This document shows, piece after piece, positions 1 to 8,186 of a stretch of 27,344 nucleotides of DNA. Numbering within the stretch: the stretch's first letter is position 1; each line of letters starts with the position of its first letter. The stretch is taken from NCBI GenBank assembly GCA_964423505.1, contig CAYREX010000024.1, forward strand, positions 1 to 27,344, read 5' to 3'. The stretch is from CAYREX01 sp964423505 (GTDB lineage: Bacteria > Fermentibacterota > Fermentibacteria > Fermentibacterales > JCC-6). The notes beneath the pieces were generated by a model, which saw nothing but the letters and a program-made list of their open reading frames with translations, was not told the origin of the DNA and did not search any database. Made by a program: the position numbers and the translations under genes.

Positions 1-1
1 G

Positions 2-88
2 CTCGGTTCCGAGGTACCTGCCGGCAACTACGTGGTGCGGGGCGTGGTCGGGGAGCGGGTGCTCACGGCGCGGTTCGTGAAGCTGTAG
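2..88 (+). CDS. C-terminal tail of a secreted protein with FlgD/Por-like sorting domain (5' truncated)
   Basis: Frame 2 is open from the window edge to a TAG at 86-88 and gives 28 residues. The tail has the look of the last strands of a FlgD-Ig-like or type IX-style C-terminal domain: a PAGNYVVRG segment (usual form 'L..G.Y...v'), a short turn, then an alternating strand ending TARFVKL. In that family such tails sit on exported enzymes and adhesins and serve surface delivery or anchoring. The C25-like peptidase in this window has a comparable ending (LAPGCYAIL). Only the tail is visible, so the catalytic or adhesive part is unknown. The reading frame and stop are seen directly; the family assignment is inference from a short segment. 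Confidence 0.5.
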   Translation, partial: LGSEVPAGNYVVRGVVGERVLTARFVKL

Positions 89-104
89 CTCTCAGTACCG
101 TAAT

Positions 105-121
105 CATACGAGAATCGTACG
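105..121. other. Small inverted repeat between the truncated gene and the tRNA genes
   Basis: CATACGA and TCGTACG flank a 3-base loop. The stem is 7 bp with one G-U pair in minus-strand RNA. It lies just past the 3' end of tRNA-Glu and 17 bases past the stop of the truncated gene, a plausible place for a transcript end in either direction. No T-run follows on either strand, so a classical intrinsic terminator is not supported. Confidence 0.25.
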
Positions 122-134
122 ACCGCTTGGAGCG

Positions 135-209
135 TGGCGACCCCAACGGGAATCGAACCCGTGTTGCCGGCGTGAAAGGCCGGTGTCCTAACCTCTAGAC
201 GATGGGGTC
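135..209 (-). tRNA. tRNA-Glu (anticodon UUC)
   Basis: The reverse complement folds as a full cloverleaf of 75 nt. The acceptor stem is GACCCCA/TGGGGTC with discriminator G, and CCA is encoded. The D-arm begins GTCTAGAGG as in other bacterial tRNA-Glu. The anticodon stem is CCGGC/GCCGG with loop CTTTCAC (anticodon TTC), and the T-arm carries GGTTCGAATCC. It is downstream of tRNA-Lys on the same strand with 66 bp between them, so the two are probably co-transcribed. Confidence 0.95.
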
Positions 210-275
210 GCCGAGAGCCGTGAAGATGGTCGGCCCGTGCCGTTGCGTCAATGTTCCGAACCCTCTCCCGGTTCC

Positions 276-351
276 TGGTGAGCCGCGGGGGGATCGAACC
301 CCCGACCCTCTGATTAAAAGTCAGATGCTCTACCAACTGAGCTAGCGGCTC
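276..351 (-). tRNA. tRNA-Lys (anticodon UUU)
   Basis: The reverse complement gives a 76-nt cloverleaf. The acceptor stem is GAGCCGC/GCGGCTC with discriminator A and an encoded CCA. The D-arm contains GCTCAGTTGGTAGAGC, the anticodon stem is CTGA/TCAG with loop CTTTTAA (anticodon TTT), and the T-arm contains GGTTCGATCC. It is the first of the two tRNAs in the direction of transcription. Upstream on the minus strand there is only a weak promoter candidate (TACACT at 368-363, no good -35). Confidence 0.95.
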
Positions 352-427
352 ACCCTTCATCCAGTGTACGATGGACGTCTTGCTCCGGATACGCAAGCAC
401 GCGGTGCGGCGCATCGTCTCCGGGGAT

Positions 428-433
428 TATAAT
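428..433 (+). promoter_or_regulatory. Candidate -10 box (TATAAT) for the PhoH-family gene
   Basis: A perfect TATAAT lies about 115 bases before the chosen TTG start of the PhoH-family gene. The hexamer 17 bases upstream (TGCGGC, 405-410) is a poor -35, so this may need an activator or a non-standard sigma factor. It is still conspicuous because the surroundings are GC-rich. Confidence 0.4.
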
Positions 434-534
434 AGCGTGTCATGGTAGCGCTCTGCACGCAAGCCGCTCAGGCTGGCACACCCGGAAGCCGGTGCCGGCG
501 GCTGATCCACGACTCCTCCGCCGGCCCATCATCG

Positions 535-540
535 AAGGGA
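535..540 (+). promoter_or_regulatory. Ribosome binding site supporting the TTG start of the PhoH-family gene
   Basis: AAGGGA sits 8 bases before the TTG at 549. It favours that start over the in-frame GTG at 492, which would add 19 residues (proline- and arginine-rich) not expected ahead of a PIN domain. Confidence 0.5.
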
Positions 541-548
541 ACCCGCCC

Positions 549-1886
549 TTGACGGAAACCTCCAGGAAGAAGCGCCTGTTCGTTCTGGACACCAACGTGC
601 TGCTCTACGACCACACCTGCATTGACCACTTCCAGGAGCACGACGTGGTCATACCGATAACCGTGCTGGAGGAGCTGGACGACTTCAAGAAGGGCAGCGA
701 CCTGATCAACTTCCAGGCCCGGGAGTTCATCAGGAAGCTGGACCGGCTCACCGGCGACAAGCTCTTCAGCGAGGGACTCCAGCTTGGCCACGGACGCGGA
801 CGGCTCTTCGTGAAGGTAGCCGAGCCGTACTCCGAGACGGTCGACAGCGCGTTCGCCATGAACAGGCCGGACCACAGGATACTGGCACTGGCCGACCAGC
901 TCCGGAGGACGAGGGAGGACCGGGAGGTCATCCTCATCACAAAGGACATAAACCTCCGGATGAAGGCCAAGTCCCTCGGCATCCAGGCGGAGGACTACGA
1001 GACCGGCAAGATAGCCAACGTGGACGAGCTGTACACGGGCAGCGAGATGATGGAGGGGGTCGACACCGAGCTCATATCGAGGTTCTATCAACCCCCCTAC
1101 AGCGTGCCCCGTGAAGATGTTCCCCTGCTGGCAGAGCCGGTTCCCAACCAGTTCTACATACTCCGCAACGGCAGCAACAGCTCCCTCGCCTGGTATAACC
1201 CGGGGACAGACGAGCTGGAGAGGGTGGTCAAGGAGAGGGCGTTCGGCATACAGCCACGCAACGCCGAGCAGACATTCGCCCTGCACGCTCTCATGAATCC
1301 GGGGGTGGGCCTCGTGACCATCACCGGAAAGGCGGGTACGGGGAAGACGCTTCTGGCGCTAGCGGCTGCGCTGGAGCAGCGGAGGGAGTACGGCCAGATA
1401 TACCTCGCCCGGCCCATAGTACCGCTGGGCAACCGGGACCTGGGCTATCTCCCCGGGGACGTGCAGAGCAAGCTGGACCCGTACATGCAGCCGCTCTGGG
1501 ACAACCTGGGCGTCATCAGGAACAGGTTCTCGCCGGAGAGCCGCGAGCACGGCGCAATCCAGGACATGGTAGACATGGAGAAGCTCTTCATAGCGCCGCT
1601 GGCATACATAAGGGGCAGGAGCCTGGAGAGCATCTTCTTCATAGTCGACGAGGCCCAGAACCTGACGCCCCACGAGGTGAAGACCATTATCACCAGGGCG
1701 GGCGAGGGCACCAAGATGGTGTTCACCGGAGACATCTACCAGATAGACACGCCGTACCTGGACAGCCAGTCCAACGGTCTGGCCATACTGGTGGACAGGA
1801 TGAAGGGGCTGGAGCTCTCGGGGCACGTGAACCTGGTCAAGGGGGAGAGGAGCAGGCTCGCGGAGCTGGCGAGCGACCTCCTCTAG
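549..1886 (+). CDS. PIN domain-PhoH family ATPase (PhoH-like / YlaK type)
   Basis: This 445-residue protein fuses a PIN-type nuclease-like domain to a PhoH-type P-loop ATPase, a pairing known from PhoH2/YlaK proteins linked to RNA unwinding and cleavage. The PIN part opens at residues 10-20 with FVLDTNVLLYD (Asp14, Asn16) and keeps further acidic positions (EELDD; PDHRILALA; LITKDINLR). The ATPase part has Walker A GKAGTGKT at 260-267 and Walker B FFIVDEAQN with Asp367-Glu368, then a sensor-like FTGDIYQID. An upstream in-frame GTG at 492 is the alternative start. The stop codon TAG lies inside the AGGAGG ribosome binding site of the next gene, so the membrane transferase genes are probably translated in coupling with it, although no functional link is obvious. 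Family assignment is confident; the role is known only by family. Confidence 0.92.
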   Translation: MTETSRKKRLFVLDTNVLLYDHTCIDHFQEHDVVIPITVLEELDDFKKGSDLINFQAREFIRKLDRLTGDKLFSEGLQLGHGRGRLFVKVAEPYSETVDSAFAMNRPDHRILALADQLRRTREDREVILITKDINLRMKAKSLGIQAEDYETGKIANVDELYTGSEMMEGVDTELISRFYQPPYSVPREDVPLLAEPVPNQFYILRNGSNSSLAWYNPGTDELERVVKERAFGIQPRNAEQTFALHALMNPGVGLVTITGKAGTGKTLLALAAALEQRREYGQIYLARPIVPLGNRDLGYLPGDVQSKLDPYMQPLWDNLGVIRNRFSPESREHGAIQDMVDMEKLFIAPLAYIRGRSLESIFFIVDEAQNLTPHEVKTIITRAGEGTKMVFTGDIYQIDTPYLDSQSNGLAILVDRMKGLELSGHVNLVKGERSRLAELASDLL

Positions 1887-1890
1887 GAGG
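1885..1890 (+). promoter_or_regulatory. Shine-Dalgarno AGGAGG overlapping the upstream stop codon
   Basis: A consensus AGGAGG starts inside the TAG (1884-1886) that ends the PhoH-family gene and lies 3 bases before the ATG at 1894. The arrangement suggests ribosomes finishing the first gene feed the second. Confidence 0.6.
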
Positions 1891-1893
1891 CTG

Positions 1894-3330
1894 ATGACCG
1901 ACAGGCTCGACCGCCGCAGGGTCATGCTCGTGCTGCTGCTCGCGGTACCGGTACTGCTGGTCGGCTCCACAGGCTCATCGCTGGACGCCACCTTCGACTC
2001 GGAGACCACGATCCGATTCCTCAGGCCCTTCGAGACGCAGGGCATGGCGAACGTCCGCTACGCTTCGCTGGAGTGCGTCCGCTACGGTATCTTCAGGCCG
2101 CTGTACGGGCTAAGCTTCCTCCTGGACCACGCGCTCTGGGGGGCGAAGCCCCTCGGGTACCACGTCACCGACCTGCTGCTGACCTGGGGCTGCGCGGTCC
2201 TCGCCTTCCTGCTCTTCAGGCGGAGGTTCGGGGAGATGTCGGCGGCCCTCGCGGTCCTCATATGGGCCGCCCTGCCCGTCCAGGGCGATTCGGTGATGAC
2301 CTTCCTCGGACGGAACGACCGCCTGATGCTCCCCTTCGTGCTGGGGGCGCTGCTGCTGTACGACTCGTCACTGGAGAGGGCGGGTCGGGAGAGGCTGAGT
2401 CATCAGGGAGCGGCCCTGCTGCTTCTCATGCTCGGGCTCCTGGCGAAGGAATCGGTTGTATACTACGGCCTCTTCCTCTTCCTCTGGGGTGCGGTGGCCG
2501 CAGGGAAGGGCTTCCTGCGCACGCTCCGCGGAGGACTCCTCCTATGGCTGGGAATCCCCCTGGCCGCTGCGGCCTACATCGGCCTCAGGGCTCTGCTGGG
2601 AGTAGAGATGGGAGATGCCGACCCCCTGCGCTTCGGGCCGGTCGGCTATGTCGAGCAGCTGGGGCAGATGGTGGACTGGAGCCTGCCGGTCTGGATGGGC
2701 GAGGCCGCCTGGGGCTACCTCGGAGGGCTCCTCCTCCTTACGGTACCGCTGATGCTGCTGCTCGGGGGCATCCCGGCCGCCGTGCGCTACGGGCTGCTCT
2801 GTCTGGTGCTCGGCGTAGTGCATCTTCCACTCTTCTGGCTGCAGCACTGCTTCCTGTGGCTGCCCTGGCTCTGGGGCTCCCTGGCCCTGGCCGGCCTCCT
2901 GCTGGCAGGACGGGACCTGCTCGCGTCGGCGCTGCGCCGAAGGGGAGCCCTGCTCGCCGGGCTCCTGACCGCAATGCTCTTTCCCGCCCTGGCCCTCTGG
3001 TCGCAGGAGAGAGCCACCCGTTCGATGCACTCCATCAGGCTGGTGGAGAAGGCCGCTGCGCATCTCGAGAGTCTCCCACCACCTGCAGGCGGCGTCTACC
3101 TGATAGAGGAGATGCTAGATGAGAACCGGGGCATGAGGATGCTGCTCGCACGGGACCCTTCCGATCTTTCCGGAGAGGCGAAGCTGCTCTACCACGTTGA
3201 GAACCTGCTGCGGGTCAGGACCGGGGTCGACTCCCTCAGGCTCCGCTGGCGCAACCCGGAGGGGCACGGGACGCCCGAGTCCCAGCAGGCCCGCATAGAC
3301 AGCATCCTGAAGAGCAGCACGCTGCCATGA
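1894..3330 (+). CDS. GT-C fold membrane glycosyltransferase-like protein (TMTC/PMT-like), copy 1
   Basis: This is a 478-residue polytopic membrane protein with a hydrophobic helix at about 10-27, many further helices to about residue 370, and a roughly 95-residue soluble tail. The layout and motifs recall GT-C glycosyltransferases of the TMTC/PMT type: an acidic DSE at 35-37 after the first helix (the place of the catalytic acid in GT-C enzymes), RPL at 68-70, GYH at 88-90, and LPVQ...FLGRND at 127-142, matching the 'HP.H.E...GR.D' signature. Such enzymes use polyprenyl-phosphate sugars on the outer face of the cytoplasmic membrane. The next gene is a close paralogue joined by an ATGA overlap. 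Acceptor and sugar cannot be told. The membrane nature is certain; the enzyme class is inferred from motif pattern, and the His of the HP motif is replaced (Leu-Pro-Val-Gln). Confidence 0.75.
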   Translation: MTDRLDRRRVMLVLLLAVPVLLVGSTGSSLDATFDSETTIRFLRPFETQGMANVRYASLECVRYGIFRPLYGLSFLLDHALWGAKPLGYHVTDLLLTWGCAVLAFLLFRRRFGEMSAALAVLIWAALPVQGDSVMTFLGRNDRLMLPFVLGALLLYDSSLERAGRERLSHQGAALLLLMLGLLAKESVVYYGLFLFLWGAVAAGKGFLRTLRGGLLLWLGIPLAAAAYIGLRALLGVEMGDADPLRFGPVGYVEQLGQMVDWSLPVWMGEAAWGYLGGLLLLTVPLMLLLGGIPAAVRYGLLCLVLGVVHLPLFWLQHCFLWLPWLWGSLALAGLLLAGRDLLASALRRRGALLAGLLTAMLFPALALWSQERATRSMHSIRLVEKAAAHLESLPPPAGGVYLIEEMLDENRGMRMLLARDPSDLSGEAKLLYHVENLLRVRTGVDSLRLRWRNPEGHGTPESQQARIDSILKSSTLP

Positions 3331-4793
3331 GGGCGGGGCCTCCGCCGGTCGGCATCCTCTCCGGCAGGCGCCTGGACGTGCTTGTCCTTGCCGCAATTCC
3401 TCTGGTCATCCTGGCCACTTCCTTACCCGTGATGACGACGACCTTCGATGCCGAGACCACCTTCAGGTTCCTGCGGACCTTTCACATGAAGGGAGATACA
3501 GGGCTGCTGGAGACGGCCGCGGAGGGACTGCGCCAGGGCACCCTGCGACCCCTGCTCAGCCTGAGCTTCCTGATGGACTACCGGCTCTTCGGCACCGACC
3601 CGGTTCCGTACCACGTTACGGACCTGCTGCTGACATGGCTCTGTGGCGCAATGGCCTACGCGCTTTTCTCGAGAAGGCTTGGACGGGGGACGGCTGCCCT
3701 CGCGGTACTCATCTGGGCTGCGCTGCCCGTCCAGCCCAGCTCGCTGGCGACCTTCCTGGGCCGCAACGACCGGCTGATGCTCCCGTTCATACTCGGCTCC
3801 CTCCTTGTCTACGACCGGGCCATCGAGGCGAAGGGGGGGAGCAGGAGAAGGACGAAGCTCCTGGTCGCCACCCTACTTTTTCTCTCGGCGGGGCTCCTGG
3901 CCAAGGAGTCGGTCCTCTATTACGGCATCTTCCTCTATCTCTGGTCGACCATCGTCGCCGGGAGGGGGGAGTTGGAGACCCTCAGGAGAGACGCGCTCCT
4001 CTGGGCGGGCCTTCTCCTCGTTGGGGGAGCGTACGTCGCCGGCCGCGCCGCCTTCGGGACCCTATCCGCAGGAGCCGTCTCCCCGATGCTCGGCGACAGC
4101 TACCTCAAAGGACTGGGAGTGCTCCTTTCCTGGGTGACCCCGCTTCAGCCCGGCGAGGGGCCGGCAACACTGCTGGGGGTGGTTACACTGCTTCTCATCC
4201 CGGTTGTGATGCTGCTCCGACGCCTCCCGTCTCCGGTCAGGTACGGGGTCGCCTGCCTGGTGCTGGGGTTCGTGCACCTGCCCCTCTTCTGGCTGCAGCA
4301 CTGCTTCCTCTGGCTGCCGTGGCTGTGGGGGGCGCTGGCGCTGTCCGGGGCCCTGCTGGCCATAGGCGGCTGGCTCCGCAGACGCTCGCCCCGTCTTGGC
4401 ACCGTTGCCGCGGTCGCTCTGGGCCTGGCCCTCTTCGTCACCATCGGGAGGTGGAGCCGCCGGCGGGCTCACAGCGATGCCGAGCCGCTCCGGATGGTGG
4501 ATGACGCGGCGCAGGTCCTTACCCGCTTGGGACCTCTGCCCGAGCGGGGGGTTTTGCATGTCGAAGGCCTCCAGGAGGCCATGCCGGAGCTGTGGGCCCT
4601 GATGCCGGAGAGGGGTGGCGATCCCACCGGTCAGGAGGCCAAGGTCCTGCTGCACGTTCTGAACCTGACCCGCATGAGGACCGGCATGGACACCCTCAGG
4701 CTGGAGTGGGCTTCCGGGGAGAACCGGGGCAGCCCGCAAAGGCTGGAGGAGGCGCTGGAGGAGATGGCCAGGGAGAACAGTCCGCTGCTCTAG
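3327..4793 (+). CDS. GT-C fold membrane glycosyltransferase-like protein, tandem copy 2
   Basis: A 488-residue paralogue of the preceding gene, starting in its stop codon (ATGA, 3327-3330). The shared pattern is clear along the whole length: DAE at 41-43, RPL at 74-76, PYH at 94-96, LPVQ and FLGRND at 133-148, the LAKESV..YYG.FL.LW block, the PLFWLQHCFLWLPWLWG block, and a soluble tail with the same V..L.R.RTG.D.LRL pattern. Outside these blocks the copies have diverged, so the duplication is old. Predicted to sit in the cytoplasmic membrane and transfer a sugar from a lipid carrier. Its TAG (4791-4793) overlaps the stop codon of the facing gene in a CTAG. Confidence 0.75.
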   Translation: MRAGPPPVGILSGRRLDVLVLAAIPLVILATSLPVMTTTFDAETTFRFLRTFHMKGDTGLLETAAEGLRQGTLRPLLSLSFLMDYRLFGTDPVPYHVTDLLLTWLCGAMAYALFSRRLGRGTAALAVLIWAALPVQPSSLATFLGRNDRLMLPFILGSLLVYDRAIEAKGGSRRRTKLLVATLLFLSAGLLAKESVLYYGIFLYLWSTIVAGRGELETLRRDALLWAGLLLVGGAYVAGRAAFGTLSAGAVSPMLGDSYLKGLGVLLSWVTPLQPGEGPATLLGVVTLLLIPVVMLLRRLPSPVRYGVACLVLGFVHLPLFWLQHCFLWLPWLWGALALSGALLAIGGWLRRRSPRLGTVAAVALGLALFVTIGRWSRRRAHSDAEPLRMVDDAAQVLTRLGPLPERGVLHVEGLQEAMPELWALMPERGGDPTGQEAKVLLHVLNLTRMRTGMDTLRLEWASGENRGSPQRLEEALEEMARENSPLL

Positions 4794-6214
4794 TCCACCA
4801 CCACGTGCTCCTCGAACCGGCGGCGAAGAGAGGCCCACCTCTCCGAGTTCCACCCGAGGTCCCGGTCGAGACAGGATGCGGCCGCGAATCCGGTCTCCAT
4901 CGAGTGGTGGGTGTTGTCGTGGGCGAACAGGCCCTGCCGTCCGAAGGTGGCGATTCCGTCCAGCCCCGTCACGTAATCCTCGACGTCGGCCAGCAGCCGG
5001 GAGAAGCCCCTCTGGTAGGAGGGGTAGACCCTGGCCTTCCTCCTGGTGAAGACATCCGCTACCGTCGGCTCCGGAAGCCCCGTGCGCCTCAGGTCCCGGA
5101 GCACCATGTCGGCCACCTCGCCGTCGGCCATGCCGTAGACCGCGTCGTCGCTCCAGCAGGGCAGCTCGAAGCAGAGGCCCGTCCTGTCCGGTGGCGACTC
5201 CGCCCCCGAGTAGTTTCGCGGCTCCGACATGCGGGAGAAGCAGATGTCCGCCTGCGGGAAGTAGTGGGCGTCGTACTCCGTGTACCGCCCGGTCTCCAGC
5301 TCGAGGTAGAGGAAGACCATGCTCCTGAAGCGAAGCCCGGCAGCCGCATCCAGCACGCTGCCGGGCGCCGGCGGGTCCAGCATCTCCACGAGGGAAGTCA
5401 CCGGGATGCTCGAGAGGACGAAGTCAGTCCCGAAGGTCTCGCGCCGGCCGCCGGAGAGCACATCCACCTCTCCATCGCGCCGGTCGCCGGGGGGGCGGAC
5501 CCGCACCGCCTCGGCGCCCGTCATCAGCCGGACGCCGGAGGTTGCCAGCCTCTCCGCGGCGGCCTCGCATATGCTGCCGAAGCCGCCTTCGGGGTAGTAG
5601 AAGACGCCGGACTCCGAGCGGCCTCCACCGCCCCGGAGTGAGGAGAGGGCCTTTCGGACCATCCTGCCGAGGCTGCCCGCGGCTACCCGTCGCCTGGCCT
5701 GGACCCCGTCCAGCTCCCCGGGCGGCAGCCCCCACAGCTTCTCGGCGTACGGGAAGTAGAATCGCTCGCTCACCGTGCTGCCCAGGCCGGCCCTGAGGAC
5801 GGAGGCGAAGTCGGCCCCCTCACCGGGGCGCCTTCTGAGCGGCGAAGATGCACCGTCCAGAGCGACTCCGAGGGAGAAGGAGAGGGGCAGCCTCCGGATC
5901 AGGTCGAGCGGTTCGAGCGGGAAGGCCAGGAACCTGCCCTCGAGCAGGATGCGCCCGTGCCTGGGGCGCCGGAGCAGCGAGTCGCCGAGGAGGTCGGTGA
6001 CGCTCTCCATTATCTCGGGGGGGGTGACCGGGTGGAGCCTGTGGCTCCCGTAGTCGTACGACAGCCCGGCCCGGCTGAAGCTTCCGGTTATGCCGCCAAC
6101 GTCCCGCTCCCGCTCGACCACGGTCAGCTCGATGTCGGGGTGGTCGCGCCTCAGCCTCATTGCCGCCCAGAGCCCCGCGGGACCAGCGCCGAGGACCAGG
6201 ACCCCGCCGCTCAT
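4790..6214 (-). CDS. FAD-dependent oxidoreductase (protoporphyrinogen oxidase / UDP-galactopyranose mutase-like)
   Basis: A 474-residue flavoprotein. The N-terminus has the dinucleotide-binding loop GAGPAG at 9-14, followed by an acidic strand end (VVERERDVGG) that binds the adenosine ribose. The motif YDYGSHRLHP follows. Near the C-terminus FGRQGLFAHDNTHHSMETG is typical of the FAD-contacting segment of mutase/oxidase-like proteins found in polysaccharide loci ('iGR.GlF.y.n.dHs...G'). It starts in the stop of the asparagine synthetase gene (ATGA, 6211-6214) and is the last gene of the minus-strand block. Such proteins near glycosyltransferases may isomerise or oxidise a sugar; the substrate here is unknown. 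Heme biosynthesis is an alternative, but nothing around it supports that. Confidence 0.8.
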   Translation of the reverse strand: MSGGVLVLGAGPAGLWAAMRLRRDHPDIELTVVERERDVGGITGSFSRAGLSYDYGSHRLHPVTPPEIMESVTDLLGDSLLRRPRHGRILLEGRFLAFPLEPLDLIRRLPLSFSLGVALDGASSPLRRRPGEGADFASVLRAGLGSTVSERFYFPYAEKLWGLPPGELDGVQARRRVAAGSLGRMVRKALSSLRGGGGRSESGVFYYPEGGFGSICEAAAERLATSGVRLMTGAEAVRVRPPGDRRDGEVDVLSGGRRETFGTDFVLSSIPVTSLVEMLDPPAPGSVLDAAAGLRFRSMVFLYLELETGRYTEYDAHYFPQADICFSRMSEPRNYSGAESPPDRTGLCFELPCWSDDAVYGMADGEVADMVLRDLRRTGLPEPTVADVFTRRKARVYPSYQRGFSRLLADVEDYVTGLDGIATFGRQGLFAHDNTHHSMETGFAAASCLDRDLGWNSERWASLRRRFEEHVVVD

Positions 6215-8160
6215 GACCTGGGCGGCCTGGGCGGACGGACCATCTGCCGGTAGCTGTCCGAGGCCACGTACGAGTCGTACCAGTGGAAGTAGTTCAGCAG
6301 TCCCCAGAGCGCCCGGCCGTTGTCGCGGGCCATTGACTGGTGCTCATCCCAGAGGGCGGCGACGCCGCGGCGGTCGAAGAGTCCTGAAACCAGGGCTCCG
6401 GACTCCATCAGCACCGTCCTGGAGGACTCCCTCAGCTCCTCCCGGAACCACCGGGAGTAGGGCATCTCCAGGCCGACCTTCTTCTTGCTCACCACCGACG
6501 GGGGCAGGACGCCCTCCATGGCCTTCCTGAGGAGCCTCTTCTTCCTCATGCCCGGCAGCTTCACACCAGCGGGGACCGTGGCCAGGTAGCGGAAGAGCTC
6601 CAGGTCGGTGAACGGGACCCTGGCCTCCAGGGAGTGGGCCATGGTCATCCTGTCGTTCTTTATCATCAGATCGTTCGGCAGGTGGCAGCCGGTGTCTATG
6701 CACAGGATGCGGTTCAGGTCGCTCTCCGCATCGCAGCTCCCGTAGACGTCCCGGAAGAACCCCTCCGGCGGCAGGCCGGCCAGGTCCCGGAAGGCCTCGC
6801 CGAGTACCGACGCGCGGCCCTCCCGGCCTAGGACCACCCTCCAGTAGAAGTGGGACTCGGGCACACCCATCTCGGCGCCCTCGGTGAAACGCTTCGCCTT
6901 GAACTCAAGACTGAGCTTCCTGTGCGAGACGGGCAGGGCGTGCACAAGCGGGTATACCAGCCCCCTCCGCAGGAAGCCGGGCAGCAGCCTGCGGTAGAGC
7001 TTCCTGGCCTTGAGGGCCGCATGAGTGTCGTAGCCGCCGAAGACCTCGTCGCCACCCTCGCCGGAGAGCAGCACCGTCACGTGCTCCGCGGCGGTCCGGG
7101 CCAGCAGCCAGGTGGGGATGGCGGAGCCGTCTGCGTATGGCTCGTCTATATGCGAGAGGTACCGGGGGAGAAGCCGCTCTACGTCCCCGGCGGTCACGCG
7201 GATGACGTGGTGTGTCGTACCCGTTGCGTCCGCCACCTCCCCGGCCCAGGGCGACTCGTCGAAGGAGGGGTCGTCGAAGGCTATGGAGAAGGTATGGAAG
7301 CCGGCGTCGCCCCTGATCCGGGCCATCATGGCGGTGAGGGCGCTGGAGTCCATCCCGCCGGAGAGCATGACTCCCACCGGCACGTCGGAGACAAGCTGCT
7401 TCTCCACCGCCCGGCGGAGGAGCCTGCCCGAGGCATCCACCGCCTCCCGCTCGCGTATGGAGCGGTCCTCCCGGTAGGAGGGGGCGAAGAACCGCCAGCG
7501 CCGCATGACCTCCCCCTCTCCCCCCACCACCATCGCGGTGCCGGGCTTCAGCTCGCCGATGCCTTTGAAGGGGGTGAGCGTGCCCGGTACGTAGTCGAAG
7601 GCGAGGTAGTGGGAGAGGGCGGTCGGGCATGCCTCCCGGGCCTGTCCCGGAGCCTCCAGGAGAGCCTTCGGCTCGCTGGCGAACCAGAGGCCATCGGCCC
7701 TGCGCATTGTGAAGAGCGGCTTGATGCCGAATGGGTCCCGGGCCAGGAGCAGCTCCCCGCGTCCGGAGTCCCAGACGGCCAGCGCGTACATGCCGTCCAG
7801 CTCCCGCAGGAAGTCGGGTCCAAGCTCCTCGTAGAGGTGCAGGAGAACCTCCGTGTCGGTCCTGGAGCGGAACTCGTGCCCGTCGTCCAGCCTGAAGCGC
7901 CTCCTGAGGTCCATGAAGTTGTAGACCTCGCCGTTGTAGGCGATGACCACGCTCCCGTCCTCGTTGGCCATCGGCTGCGAGCCGGCGGGAGAGAGGTCTA
8001 TGATGCTGAGCCTCGTGTGCGCCAGGCCGCAGGGCCCTGACCAGAGGGTCCCGGTGGCGTCCGGCCCCCGGTGGGCCAGGGTCCCGGCCATCCTGTCCAG
8101 GAGGTCGGGCGGGAGGGAGCGTCGCCCTCCCGGGGCCATAACCCCGGCTATCCCGCACAT
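6211..8160 (-). CDS. asnB: Asparagine synthetase, glutamine-hydrolysing (AsnB family)
   Basis: A 649-residue two-domain amidotransferase. The start is fixed by MCGIAG, where Cys2 becomes the N-terminal nucleophile that hydrolyses glutamine. The glutamine site is seen at Arg50 (HTRLSIIDL), Asn76/Glu78 (YNGEVYN) and Asp102. The synthetase domain has the ATP pyrophosphatase loop SGGMDSS at 267-273. All key residues are present, so the enzyme should be active. Copies inside glycosyltransferase loci often belong to exopolysaccharide clusters, where they may amidate sugar acids or feed asparagine; that reading is inference. No clear Shine-Dalgarno precedes the ATG; the GT2 gene ends 26 bp upstream, and coupling may drive translation. 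Confidence 0.95.
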   Translation of the reverse strand: MCGIAGVMAPGGRRSLPPDLLDRMAGTLAHRGPDATGTLWSGPCGLAHTRLSIIDLSPAGSQPMANEDGSVVIAYNGEVYNFMDLRRRFRLDDGHEFRSRTDTEVLLHLYEELGPDFLRELDGMYALAVWDSGRGELLLARDPFGIKPLFTMRRADGLWFASEPKALLEAPGQAREACPTALSHYLAFDYVPGTLTPFKGIGELKPGTAMVVGGEGEVMRRWRFFAPSYREDRSIREREAVDASGRLLRRAVEKQLVSDVPVGVMLSGGMDSSALTAMMARIRGDAGFHTFSIAFDDPSFDESPWAGEVADATGTTHHVIRVTAGDVERLLPRYLSHIDEPYADGSAIPTWLLARTAAEHVTVLLSGEGGDEVFGGYDTHAALKARKLYRRLLPGFLRRGLVYPLVHALPVSHRKLSLEFKAKRFTEGAEMGVPESHFYWRVVLGREGRASVLGEAFRDLAGLPPEGFFRDVYGSCDAESDLNRILCIDTGCHLPNDLMIKNDRMTMAHSLEARVPFTDLELFRYLATVPAGVKLPGMRKKRLLRKAMEGVLPPSVVSKKKVGLEMPYSRWFREELRESSRTVLMESGALVSGLFDRRGVAALWDEHQSMARDNGRALWGLLNYFHWYDSYVASDSYRQMVRPPRPPRS

Positions 8161-8186
8161 GCGGAGAGGCCCGCCACGGGCAAGCC

